Assembly (NCBI GenBank): GCA_000739535.1
Contig: DF820464.1
Span: 374,864-417,593 of the forward strand
Reading direction: 5' to 3'
DNA length: 42,730 bases
DNA from: Candidatus Vecturithrix granuli
GTDB lineage: Bacteria > Moduliflexota > Moduliflexia > Moduliflexales > Moduliflexaceae
Below are positions 1 through 8,772 of this stretch, piece after piece (the first letter of the stretch is position 1; the number at the start of each line of letters is the position of its first letter). The notes under the pieces are model-generated. The model made no database searches and was not told where the DNA came from. It was given only the letters and a program-made list of their open reading frames with translations. Made by a program: the position numbers and the translations under genes.

Positions 1-65
1 AGAGCTAACACAGTTAAAAACAATGTATAATATCTGACTTTTTTATATGAGTGCGTAATGTGAGT
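1..65. repeat. Left copy of 65-bp terminal inverted repeat
   Basis: Bases 1-65 are the exact reverse complement of 42664-42728. Read outward from the contig, both copies begin ACTCACATTACGCACTCATA and run to the contig end. Identity stops abruptly at 65/66 on this side and 42663/42664 on the other, so this is a repeat boundary and not gradual homology. The left copy supplies the last codons and stop of the truncated drmB. The likeliest reading is the terminus of a multi-copy insertion element at which assembly stopped on both sides. A hairpin-type assembly artefact is the alternative. No transposase is visible because only 65 bp are present. Confidence 0.85.
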
Positions 66-1488
66 GAATTAAGATGAAACGAGGATTGAGACGCCGTATT
101 GTCTGTCCACGCCTTATACGCGCATTATTAAAATTTTCAATTTGTTTTTCGGCTCTTTTCAGAGTATCAGCATTTTCAAGCCATTCATCCAATTTGTCTG
201 TTCTGAATTCAAAGAACAGTCCCTCTCCTCGAACGATAATTGCTGGCAGCCAACGGATAGAATTACTTAATGCCAAATCTGCCCTTTTGGCCTGCAATGA
301 TCTGCCGTCCTCTGGACGCCACCGAGAAAAACCAACAAGCGCCCTGGTTTCGCGGAGTTTATGAATGAGTGAGATGCTTTTGAAAAATCGTTGAACAATG
401 TCTCCGTATTCAATACTCTTTTTATTAGTCACAAAGAAATCCTGATTATCACCGCCTAACTCGGCGATAATGGCCTCATATTCAGAAGTGCGATACAACT
501 CCTCAGAATCTTCGATTGGAGAGCCATCCGTTGAGGTTTCGTTGAGACGTTTCTCGGCTACGGCTAAAAGCTCTTCACAGTCAACCCCTTTCAGGTCTGC
601 GATTGTTTCAAAAACAATTCTGTTTAACTGACCATTTATACGATTTCTTACGAGAACATCCCAATTGTTATCAAGCACTTCAATTATTTTCCGATGAACA
701 GTCTTTTCCCATCGGGGTAAATAAATTGAACTTCGGATTTCAGAGAAATAAACATTTGAAGCGCCACGCTGAACAACCCGCAATGGCTCTCCACAGGATT
801 TGGCTTTATCGTCGATCTCGCCTAACCAGGGTCTATATCCTCCACATCGCTTGCTGATAGATTCTAACGAATCCTTATTGAATGCCCCTGCCAGCGTCCG
901 GTATGCGCCACACGTACAGGTTATTTTAATGCCAGCAAGACTACTTGAGCTTCTTCCCGATTGCAACCGTAATTGGCAATCGTTGTCACAGGTTCCCCCT
1001 TTATGAACCCACTCCATAAACGGAAAATCCTCAATATGCCCTTTTTCGCAAATCGCAATAAATCGTACAGGAATAAGAAAAGAACGTTTATTGGGTTTGG
1101 TTGAGTGACATGACAATCCTGGATAGTTTGGCCCTTCGCAGCGACAGCGGCTTCCATAGAGTGATAATTTCTTCATAAATCCGCATTTTGGACAATAATG
1201 CCACTGAGGAAAACGAACGCACGGAATTTTAAGATGAGGATTTTGAACACCAATTCCGGATTCTCTATAATCTGGAGGGAAACGGAATTCGCTTACATGC
1301 AGACGTTTCTCTAATCGTTCCTCATGAAAAATGAATTCAGTATAATGATCAGGTGCGTCTTGATATGTCGATTCCCAGGCATCTAAACCACATACCATCA
1401 GTGATTCGTCTCCGGGAAAGTTAATCATTTGCCCAATTCCCCAGGGAGAAATCAGTTGAGTACGACGGAGCGGCCTTTTTTGAAACAC
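43..1488 (-). CDS. drmB: DrmB-like DUF1998 protein, C-terminally truncated
   Basis: This is the DISARM-type DrmB partner of the DrmA helicase. The N-terminus has the family's opening (LRRTQLISPWGIGQMINFPG, then DESLMVCGLDAW), followed by Cys-rich putative zinc sites (CPKC at about 99-102, CRC at about 115-117, CTC at about 191-193). The start is a GTG 7 nt after a perfect AGGAGG that lies in the last codons of drmA; the genes are 1 nt apart, so translation is probably coupled. The protein ends after 481 aa at NPRFILIHS plus HYALI. The DUF1998 core normally continues from this RFxLLHTxAH motif for roughly 100 or more residues, so that domain is lost. The last six or seven residues come from the 65-bp terminal repeat, which points to disruption by an inserted element. 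The family call is from recalled motifs; the truncation point is directly visible. Confidence 0.8.
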   Translation of the reverse strand: MFQKRPLRRTQLISPWGIGQMINFPGDESLMVCGLDAWESTYQDAPDHYTEFIFHEERLEKRLHVSEFRFPPDYRESGIGVQNPHLKIPCVRFPQWHYCPKCGFMKKLSLYGSRCRCEGPNYPGLSCHSTKPNKRSFLIPVRFIAICEKGHIEDFPFMEWVHKGGTCDNDCQLRLQSGRSSSSLAGIKITCTCGAYRTLAGAFNKDSLESISKRCGGYRPWLGEIDDKAKSCGEPLRVVQRGASNVYFSEIRSSIYLPRWEKTVHRKIIEVLDNNWDVLVRNRINGQLNRIVFETIADLKGVDCEELLAVAEKRLNETSTDGSPIEDSEELYRTSEYEAIIAELGGDNQDFFVTNKKSIEYGDIVQRFFKSISLIHKLRETRALVGFSRWRPEDGRSLQAKRADLALSNSIRWLPAIIVRGEGLFFEFRTDKLDEWLENADTLKRAEKQIENFNNARIRRGQTIRRLNPRFILIHSHYALI

Positions 1489-1489
1489 G

Positions 1490-4400
1490 CTAATCCTCCT
1501 CTATATCATCTGAACATTCATATCGACTAACAACCACTGCTTCACAGGTCACATCGACATTTCGCATTGATGTTGGCGTTGACCAGGCTTTTTTATTCCA
1601 CTCATCATGAGGGCTGGTTCCGGCAGGATACATTAACGGTAATTCCTCTGTCGGTTTTGAAAAATCACCATACTTCGCTGGTGAATACCGCTCCCATTCA
1701 TCGAGTCGTTCTTTCAGCAGGTTCATCGTCAGGTTTGCTTCATCAGGATCAATGGCCTTAACTCGTTGCTCAAAAATACGAAAGATTTCCTGAGTAAGTT
1801 CATGTTGAGGGAGGGGAGTTGGCGAGGTTCGATTGTTTTTACTCCAATATCTGATAAACCCAACCAACAAAGCATGCAACGCCCTTTCTCTGACAGGAGC
1901 AGAAAATGGGGTAACGCTTGTTGGCTCAACCTGGCTGTAAATTGTCGAATGATACGACCAGAAATGTTCGTAATGTGAACGATCCCTCGGTTTTCCAGGA
2001 TTATAAATCACCACAACCAATCCAGGTCCTTCTTGCGAACGTCCGACTCGGCTGGTTGCTTGAATATATTCTGAGGTGGTTTTAGGCTGACCAATAACGG
2101 TCATTAAGCCTAAACGAGGGACATCAACGCCAACAGAAATCATATTTGTAGCCAGACAAATATCCACTGGATATTGTTTTTCTGTCCGGGGATACGAGAC
2201 TTCCAGAGCTTGAAGAGTATCCGGGATCTCACCACTTGACACTCGACTTGTCAATTCTATCGCATGGTTAATGAACCGTCTGGGATCGCCTTCATCGGTT
2301 TTATGTATATGACTTCGAATCCACACGGCATTTAAATATTCACGAATATCAGCACTGACAAGTGTTGCGGCATGGCCTAATTCTCGAAGACTATTGAAAT
2401 AATTGACAATTGTCCAGTAGGGGTCTCTCTCCTCCTCGGCATTCACTGTTGCAGATTTGCATCCTTGTAAAAGTGCTGAGATCACCCGAACCTGGGTTGT
2501 TGCATGAGAAGAATATCCTGTTGCATGGACGCCTACATAGATCCGACCTTTCGCGTCTTTATCTTCGTATGCAAAGAACGATTCACCGGCATTAATACAT
2601 TGAGGGGGAAATTGAAAGACATTTTCTCTGCCACAATTATACAGAGCATGTCCCTGTTCTCTGGCACGACTGATTGTGGCGGTCGACGCAACAATTTTAG
2701 GTCGAATATGAGGTTGAACTGTTCGGTTAACGCAGAGTTCAGAAATAAGCGTCTCGTAATGACCGACCATAGAACCTAATGGCCCTGAAATGAGATGAAG
2801 CTCATCCTGTATAATCAGTTCAGGAGGAGATAGATTCTCATCTTGTCGGAAACCAAACAATGAGCGGGCTTCAGACTTCCAGGGCAACATGGCAAATTTA
2901 TCAACCGTCCCAATAACAAGAGTTGGCGGCGATTCATAAATGTCTTCATCAATCACCAGAAGGGGAAGATTGAAAGATTTGTCCGAAAATTTGCACTCTT
3001 CATTATGGCATTGAAAGATCACAGTGGAAGGTTTTCGGGATGTTTGATAGCCCTGTACCCTGCAATGATTCCCCTTGACGTGAACAGGCCCCATTTTCGC
3101 CCCACACCAGGGACATTTTAACATAATGAACGGATTCTCCTTCGTGTCTCCTTGCCCCATCTTTTTGAGGACTCTTACAGCTTCATCCCGTCTATTAGAA
3201 CTCAGACTCTGGCCTACCCATAATCCAATCGTGATTCTCTCTGTCCCTAATTCGTGTTCATGCTCTTTTCGGATAAGCTCACAGGCACAAATCAGGGAGG
3301 CGGCTTGTTGATATTGTTGAGCGTTTAACAGGCGGAGTGTGTAACGCATCAACACAGTCGTCCCGCTGTCAAATGAGTCGCAGAGCCGTTTCAAAAAGAT
3401 GGTAAACGCTGTTAACCCCAAATACGCCTCTGTTTTTCCACCGCCTGTTGGAAACCAGATCAGGTCCACAAGCTTTCTTTCTTCGTCGTCAGGGGATATC
3501 ATTGATTGAAGATTCATCAGGATAAACGCGATCTGAAACGGTCGCCACGAACCGAGCTTTTTCGGCCATGTGTCAGGATGATGTATGTCAGGATATTCGA
3601 TAGGTGTAAGCGATAATGATTGATCCTCATTCACATTCCATTCGCGTAACTTAATACCATATCGTAATTGTTGCATCAGCATCGCTCTGTTCATAAGCTG
3701 GAATGCTTTTCTGACCTTCTGATCTGTCTTCAATAATGCGATTCCTCTCCTCATGCGGTTCAGACAGGTTTTACATTGTTGAATATGTCGTTCTGCGGTC
3801 TGGTGTAGCTCTTCAGAGAGTATTTCAGAGGCAATGGCTGTTTCCTGTTCAGTAATCCAGGCTTCGTATTTTTGACATAATGCAGAGAGATTTGATGTCA
3901 GAGAATCTGACTCACCATAGTCACTCATATCATACATCTTCAAGGTAATGTCATCAAATTTCGTAGGAAGAATGGGCTGTATTTCAAACGTTGGCAGAAT
4001 TTCAGCCTGTATTTCTGAAGCTCGTTGTTCACCAGGCTCTATGCCCCATGATGGAGCGCAACCGTGCCCAATAGCAAAGGTATGATGATGCCTGTAGAGA
4101 AGTCTTACCGATCTCTCATCCTCATTCTGGGATGTGGATTTGGATGAAGGATATGGGAGGAAGCAGGGAGTAGCTTCCTGGGCTCTCACTGTAAATCCCA
4201 CCTGAAAGAAGCAATCATCTGTGTCAACACGACTATTTGACGACTTTAGATTGTTAATGAGTGAGAACGTGTAAAGTTGACGAGTCTCATCAAATTGAGT
4301 GGTAGGCGTTCTGTTTGTAATGTTCAGGATAAGATCGATAGATTTGTTGTCTTTCTGTATGTCGAAGTTACATGAACGTTTCTTTTGGGTAGGGAGAACC

Positions 4401-4877
4401 GATCTGGGAATAGAGATTTCTGTATCAAGAGGCTCTCTCAGATACCCGCGTTTCGTGATTGGATTCCCGTCTTTATCAGGAACTGCAACATCACCAATTT
4501 TATAGCGGCCTGCTGTGATTGTAATACGAAATCCCTCTTTCGGAATATCAAGAAAACAACTTATCCCCATTGCTGAAGGTAAGTAACTATTGGCAAGATT
4601 CAAGGTGTCATCATCAATATCAGAACTCTCATCCAAACTTCCTGAATCACGTGTTTCAATATCGCCCTCTCCGTCAGAGACGATGATTTCAGCTTCCTCT
4701 AATAGCACATTAAGAACTTCTCTTTCAGTTTCACCAGTAGAATCGATTTCCTGAATCAGTGCTGTCTGTGGAAATAAAATTCCTGCTCCATATCTGAGCC
4801 GTGGAGGTTCAAGAAGAATCTCTTCGCCATTTTTTTGTAGAAGGGGAGAGGTAAAATGTAGATTGGATACTTTTCAC
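1490..4877 (-). CDS. drmA: DrmA-like DISARM helicase (start region frame-disrupted)
   Basis: Large SF2 helicase of the DrmA type, the core motor of DISARM-like anti-phage systems. Counting from the GTG at 4708 (1072 aa), it shows Walker A WFPTGGGKT (418-426), a zinc-ribbon-like insert (CPWC 532-535, CHNEEC 567-572), DEAH-like QDELHLISGPLGS (634-646), STAT (675-678) and motif VI ATSRVGRS (884-891). The 55 codons upstream of 4708 stay open and encode family-like sequence (EEILLEPPRLRYGAGILFP) but contain no ATG, GTG or TTG before the TGA of the preceding gene. In another frame a GTG at 4877 overlaps that TGA (GTGA). Dropping one A from the A7 run at 4830-4836 would join it to the drmA frame, giving 1128 aa starting MKSIQSTFYLSPSTKNGEE. 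I give the wide interval for that reason. A sequencing indel, slippage or a real frameshift are all possible. Confidence 0.8.
4830..4836 (-). other. A7 homopolymer at the predicted drmA frame switch
   Basis: Seven T on the plus strand (A7 in the mRNA sense, context ACAAAAAAATGG) lie between a GTG start that overlaps the previous stop codon and the open drmA frame. A net loss of one A makes a single continuous reading frame; with A7 the GTG frame ends after 22 codons. The geometry is visible. Whether it is an assembly error, transcriptional slippage or phase variation is inference. Confidence 0.6.
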
Positions 4878-7800
4878 ACTGCTAATCTTTTATTAATCTT
4901 CAGTAAATGTGATGGAATAGGAATATCCAATTCCCAAGTAATATTCATTGGCCTACTTCCTGAATGGGATATGTAATTGGCTGTTCCTAAGAAGTGGTAA
5001 GGAGCTGAAAACCCTTGTTCTCGTTTGTTTTCTCTGACAAATAATAGAATGATATTTCCTGTTTTACGATGATTGATGTACCTTTGTCCTGTAGAAGAGG
5101 TTTCAGAAGTTGTACTTTGCGACTGCCAATGAAAAAGTGTTTCATTAATAGCATAATCTTCATACATTGTGCTTGGGGAATAGTCTTTTTCAGATTTATT
5201 TAACGTAATCAGGAAAATATCTGTTTTTAAGTGTGGAAAATATCTGACGCCTTCCCGATGAGAAGGCATTGAGGTAAAAGAATAATAACCAAACGCACTT
5301 AATATTTCATCTCGTGTATAGCATGAATGAACATCTAAAACGCAAGGGTATGTTAATTCTGCTTCTTTTTCAATAAAATCGACATGATCATAATTGTATT
5401 GAAGTATTTCCTGTATTTCTTGAGATAAATTCCGATTTTTGAACAGTCTTTGGAATATGTCGCTAACCTGTGTATAATCATATTGCTGCAAGGGTTTTTG
5501 CCATATATCATAATAGAACATTGTGATATATTGTCGTTCTTCTTTAGAAAGCTGAGGTTCAATAATTGTAGGAAGCGATTTCCATTTCTTGAGTAAAAAG
5601 GTGATAAATTCTCGTGAATTGATATGCTGAATTCTTTTTAATCCTTTTGTTATAGTTTCTTTATCAGGATCATCAAATACCTTTAAAACTTTCGCTTCAT
5701 AACAAAGGGAAGACCAGGATGTTTTCGAATAAATGTCTGAGAGGCCAAGTTTGTAGAAGTTGAGGAAATTGGCAAGATTTAACGGTTGCCCACTATCATG
5801 TTCAAATGTTGCTATCTTTCTCACAAACTCTCGTGTGTTTGATGTGAAGTATTTCTGGATATTGTGAAGGATATATTCTTTTGAGCGTTTTTCTAATTTA
5901 ATGAAGCAACCGGCCGGTAGATTAGGAAAGTCCTGTTCGATCTCTTTTTTTATAGAGGTTTGGGTTCGTCCTAATAATGCTCGAAATTTGGCCTCAAATG
6001 AGTATTGTTTATGTGCTTGTCCAACAAAATCTAATACCGTTAAACACTCTTTCTCTTCGTGAATTCTCAATCCTCTTCCAAGCTGTTGCAAAAATACTGT
6101 CAGGCTCTCGGTAGGACGTAAAAACAAGACTGTATCAATAAAAGGAATATCCACACCTTCATTGTAAATATCTACGACAAAGATAAAGTTGATCTCTTTC
6201 TTGTGTAGTTTTCGCTGAATTTCTTGCCGTAGTTCTTTTGAAGAATTTCCGTGAAGACATTCAGAGGGAATCCCCTGCTTTTGGAAAAAACGAGCCATAT
6301 ATTCTGCATGGTTTACGCTCACACAAAACCCCAAACCATACACATCTAAAGGGTTCCTGACATATTTGTACAAAGCATTCACGACAAGTTGTGCACGCTG
6401 ATCATTTCCGGTCAACACCCGATCTAATTCTGTGGTATCATACCCACCTCTACTCCATGTAATATGACTAAAATCGATCGTATCAGTGACACCAAAATAT
6501 TGAAAGGGCACAAGTAATTTTCGCTGTATGGCTTCTGGAAGACGGATTTCAGCAGCAATTCGTCCGTCAAAATACTCATTGATAATGTCAGAACCATCCA
6601 TCCTTTCAGGAGTTGCTGTAAGACCTAATAAAACCTTCGGGTCATAATGCGTTAACAATTTTCGATACGATGGAGCGGCGGAATGATGGAATTCATCCAC
6701 AATAATAAAATCATAAAAATCTGGCTGTGTGATGTCTTGTAAGTTTTTTGAGTGGAAGCTTTGAATAGACACGAACAAATGATCTAATCGTTGAGGAATA
6801 TTGAAACCAACCAGCATATCGCCAAAATTATAGTCTTGCAATACCATTCGAAAGCAATCTATACTCTGTTTGAGAATTTCTTCTCTATGGGCAACAAACA
6901 ACAGGCGATTTGCCTGATGAGGATAATTCTTACAAAAACGTTTATAATCAAAAGCAGAAATAATTGTTTTCCCTGTTCCTGTAGCTGCTACAACGAGGTT
7001 TCTATAGTTTTGCCGAAGTGTTCTTTCTGCTTCTAATTTTTCAAGAATTTCTTCCTGATAGAGATACGGTGTGATGTTCACATTAAATGTTGATGTTGAA
7101 AAGGTATGATCTTGTCTTTCCGAAAGAAGAGCTTGTTTGAGTTGCGTCCTTTTCTCTTCATCATCAAGAGTGAAACAAACAAACTCTTTGTCATTCCAAT
7201 ATGTATGAAACGTTGCAACACATTTTTCAAAAATATCGGGAGAATCTTGGGCGGTAATTTTGATATTCCATTCTAAGCCACTTGTCATGGCCGCTCTTGA
7301 GATATTAGATGATCCGATATAGGCTGTTGAAAATGTCGTTTTTCTATGAAAAATGTATGCTTTTGCATGAAGTCGAGTTCGCTTGGTATCATAGGATACT
7401 TTTATTTCTGTATTGGGTAAGGAGGCTAAAAACTCTATCGCTTCATAATCTGAAGCCCCCATGTAAGATGTCGTGATAATTTTTAGAGTCCCATTTTTAT
7501 TTTTTGTAAACTCTTCTAATTCATCGGCAATAATACGGATGCCACTCCATTTCAGAAAAGACATCAGAAGAAAAATTTCATCACTTGAGAGGATTTCTTT
7601 TCGAATTTCGCTCGCCAAAGTTGGTTCAATAGGAGAACCCGTAAAGAGAGAACTTTCAGCAAGAGGAGTTACCGGTCGGACAAGCTTTTGTGGTTCCAGA
7701 GAAGGCATTTCTATCGTATTGATGATACTCAACAAAATTTCAGGGATTTGAGGAATGGTGAGTTTTTTGAGTTCATCTATAGCAATTTCATCTGCTAATA

Positions 7801-8032
7801 CATGAATAATTTTGTTACAAAGTTGTATCTGTTTATTCTCTTTATCTGTTCCTTTGATACCTTTGAGACCCGTGTTGATCGCCTTACATAGATAACGTGA
7901 TAGAATATAAGGAAGTTCTGCTTGATCGGCCTTTTCCTTTTCGACAAGGAGTTCATGACTGAACTCTTCTAATTGATAATGTAGGAGAGTATTAATTAAT
8001 TGCTCGTAAATTCCCGATCTAATTGGTACCAT
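4874..8032 (-). CDS. PLD-nuclease / DEAD-box helicase / DUF3427 protein
   Basis: A 1052-aa protein with three recognisable parts. An N-terminal phospholipase D-like domain carries one HKD-type motif (H222-A-K224 and GSSN 240-243). The middle is an SF2 helicase with Walker A AATGTGKT (349-356), DEFH (446-449), LTATPER (471-477) and a GRGLR motif VI. The C-terminus resembles DUF3427 and is probably a DNA-binding or nuclease-associated region. Length and order are normal for the COG3886/COG1061-type helicases common in defence islands. In DISARM the PLD protein DrmC is separate; here PLD sits on a helicase upstream of drmA and may take that place (inference). It starts 8 nt after the small upstream gene, with a short purine stretch (AAGAG) before ATG. 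Its TGA overlaps the proposed GTG of drmA. The frame looks intact. Confidence 0.85.
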   Translation of the reverse strand: MVPIRSGIYEQLINTLLHYQLEEFSHELLVEKEKADQAELPYILSRYLCKAINTGLKGIKGTDKENKQIQLCNKIIHVLADEIAIDELKKLTIPQIPEILLSIINTIEMPSLEPQKLVRPVTPLAESSLFTGSPIEPTLASEIRKEILSSDEIFLLMSFLKWSGIRIIADELEEFTKNKNGTLKIITTSYMGASDYEAIEFLASLPNTEIKVSYDTKRTRLHAKAYIFHRKTTFSTAYIGSSNISRAAMTSGLEWNIKITAQDSPDIFEKCVATFHTYWNDKEFVCFTLDDEEKRTQLKQALLSERQDHTFSTSTFNVNITPYLYQEEILEKLEAERTLRQNYRNLVVAATGTGKTIISAFDYKRFCKNYPHQANRLLFVAHREEILKQSIDCFRMVLQDYNFGDMLVGFNIPQRLDHLFVSIQSFHSKNLQDITQPDFYDFIIVDEFHHSAAPSYRKLLTHYDPKVLLGLTATPERMDGSDIINEYFDGRIAAEIRLPEAIQRKLLVPFQYFGVTDTIDFSHITWSRGGYDTTELDRVLTGNDQRAQLVVNALYKYVRNPLDVYGLGFCVSVNHAEYMARFFQKQGIPSECLHGNSSKELRQEIQRKLHKKEINFIFVVDIYNEGVDIPFIDTVLFLRPTESLTVFLQQLGRGLRIHEEKECLTVLDFVGQAHKQYSFEAKFRALLGRTQTSIKKEIEQDFPNLPAGCFIKLEKRSKEYILHNIQKYFTSNTREFVRKIATFEHDSGQPLNLANFLNFYKLGLSDIYSKTSWSSLCYEAKVLKVFDDPDKETITKGLKRIQHINSREFITFLLKKWKSLPTIIEPQLSKEERQYITMFYYDIWQKPLQQYDYTQVSDIFQRLFKNRNLSQEIQEILQYNYDHVDFIEKEAELTYPCVLDVHSCYTRDEILSAFGYYSFTSMPSHREGVRYFPHLKTDIFLITLNKSEKDYSPSTMYEDYAINETLFHWQSQSTTSETSSTGQRYINHRKTGNIILLFVRENKREQGFSAPYHFLGTANYISHSGSRPMNITWELDIPIPSHLLKINKRLAV

Positions 8033-8040
8033 AAAACTCT

Positions 8041-8292
8041 TTATTCAAGTATTTTGCATTCATATTCATCTAAATCGAATAATCTCTTCCAGTCCGTATG
8101 CGTTGATTTTAGCTCCTGATACATTGACTCTGCCTTAATAATCGGCGTTCGCCAGGAGAAGAAAATAAACAGAATTTCATCAAATACTTTGTCTTTATTA
8201 AAATGATGGTCAGGATTATATGCCTCTTTTAAGAGTTGATGTACTTTTTTGAGTTTATCGATCATGAACTGTCTCAAAGTATATTTTATCAC
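8041..8292 (-). CDS. Small protein resembling the N-terminus of endonuclease III-like glycosylases
   Basis: An 83-aa protein at the head of the defence operon. The segment LLKEAYNPDHH, then VFDEILFIFFSWRT and YQELKSTHTDWKRLF, follows the pattern of the first helices of Nth/HhH-GPD proteins (LKxxYG, DELIxxILSQxT, LxxxFxxW). It stops before the helix-hairpin-helix motif, catalytic Lys/Asp and Fe-S cysteines, so it cannot be a working glycosylase by itself. It could be a relic, or a small accessory protein keeping only the N-terminal subdomain. The GTG at 8292 follows AAGAAGG; ATG at 8265 (74 aa) is an alternative start and fits the promoter position better. Family assignment is from pattern memory and moderate. 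Confidence 0.55.
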   Translation of the reverse strand: MIKYTLRQFMIDKLKKVHQLLKEAYNPDHHFNKDKVFDEILFIFFSWRTPIIKAESMYQELKSTHTDWKRLFDLDEYECKILE

Positions 8293-8306
8293 TCATAACC
8301 TTCTTT

Positions 8307-8334
8307 GTTTTAGTCAAATTCATAAATTTGTCAA
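8307..8334 (-). promoter_or_regulatory. Putative sigma70-type promoter of the defence operon
   Basis: On the minus strand, TTGACA (8334-8329) is followed after 16 nt by TAAAAC (8312-8307, 4 of 6 to consensus). Transcription would begin near 8300, just ahead of the first gene. The -35 is perfect and the -10 only fair. Confidence 0.35.
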
Positions 8335-8772
8335 GGTTTTTATACTACTGATGAATCTCGGAGGAGCATAAATGAATTCTTTCACTATAAATTCTCCCTG
8401 AAAGGCTCACATACTCTGTTCAGGCAGCGTTTAAACGTCTCAATTTTTTTTTTGACACCCTACAAAATATGTTCTCATCCTAAAAGCATCCTCACCTATG
8501 AGGACATGTAATCAGATGATCTCAAACAAGGACTCTTTATCGTCAAAATGGCGGAATGAGTCAAGCGTTTTCTACTTTTTTCAAACATTCTGGCGCGGCT
8601 TCAATGAGGTTATGAACGATGCAGATGCCGCGTGTTCAGATGAAAGGCATCTCAGTGCTGACAGAGGAGATGATACCCCGATGACTAGTAGATTGAGCGC
8701 GGCGCGATTTTTTTGTGGAAATCCGTTCAATCAGTGAAATCCGTGTTCTCTTTCCGAATCTTGTCTATTTTC
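8335..8772. other. Intergenic region between defence operon and glycosyltransferase
   Basis: About 440 bp without a convincing gene. It contains a 10-bp perfect palindrome CGTTTAAACG (8428-8437), a plus-strand TTGACA at 8452-8457 without a good -10, and near 8720-8750 the words AAATCCGTT/AAATCCGTG, which look like a dispersed intergenic repeat. A 79-codon plus-strand frame (8498-8737) has no ribosome binding site or recognisable protein pattern. Confidence 0.5.

Noticed and set aside
4708-4708. GTG at 4708 as the true drmA start
   Set aside because: Fifty-five upstream codons are open and carry the conserved-looking RYGAGILFP segment. It may still be used if the frame break is real.
1490-8032. 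A single giant protein through the in-frame TGA between the PLD-helicase and the drmA frame
   Set aside because: The two frames are in phase across TGA, but elsewhere in the window TGA ends several clear genes (rodA, rng, hldE-type kinase), so it is a normal stop. A GTGA start with an A7 indel explains the layout better.
8498-8737. 79-codon plus-strand frame upstream of the glycosyltransferase
   Set aside because: No start signal or protein-like pattern, and it overlaps repeat-like words.
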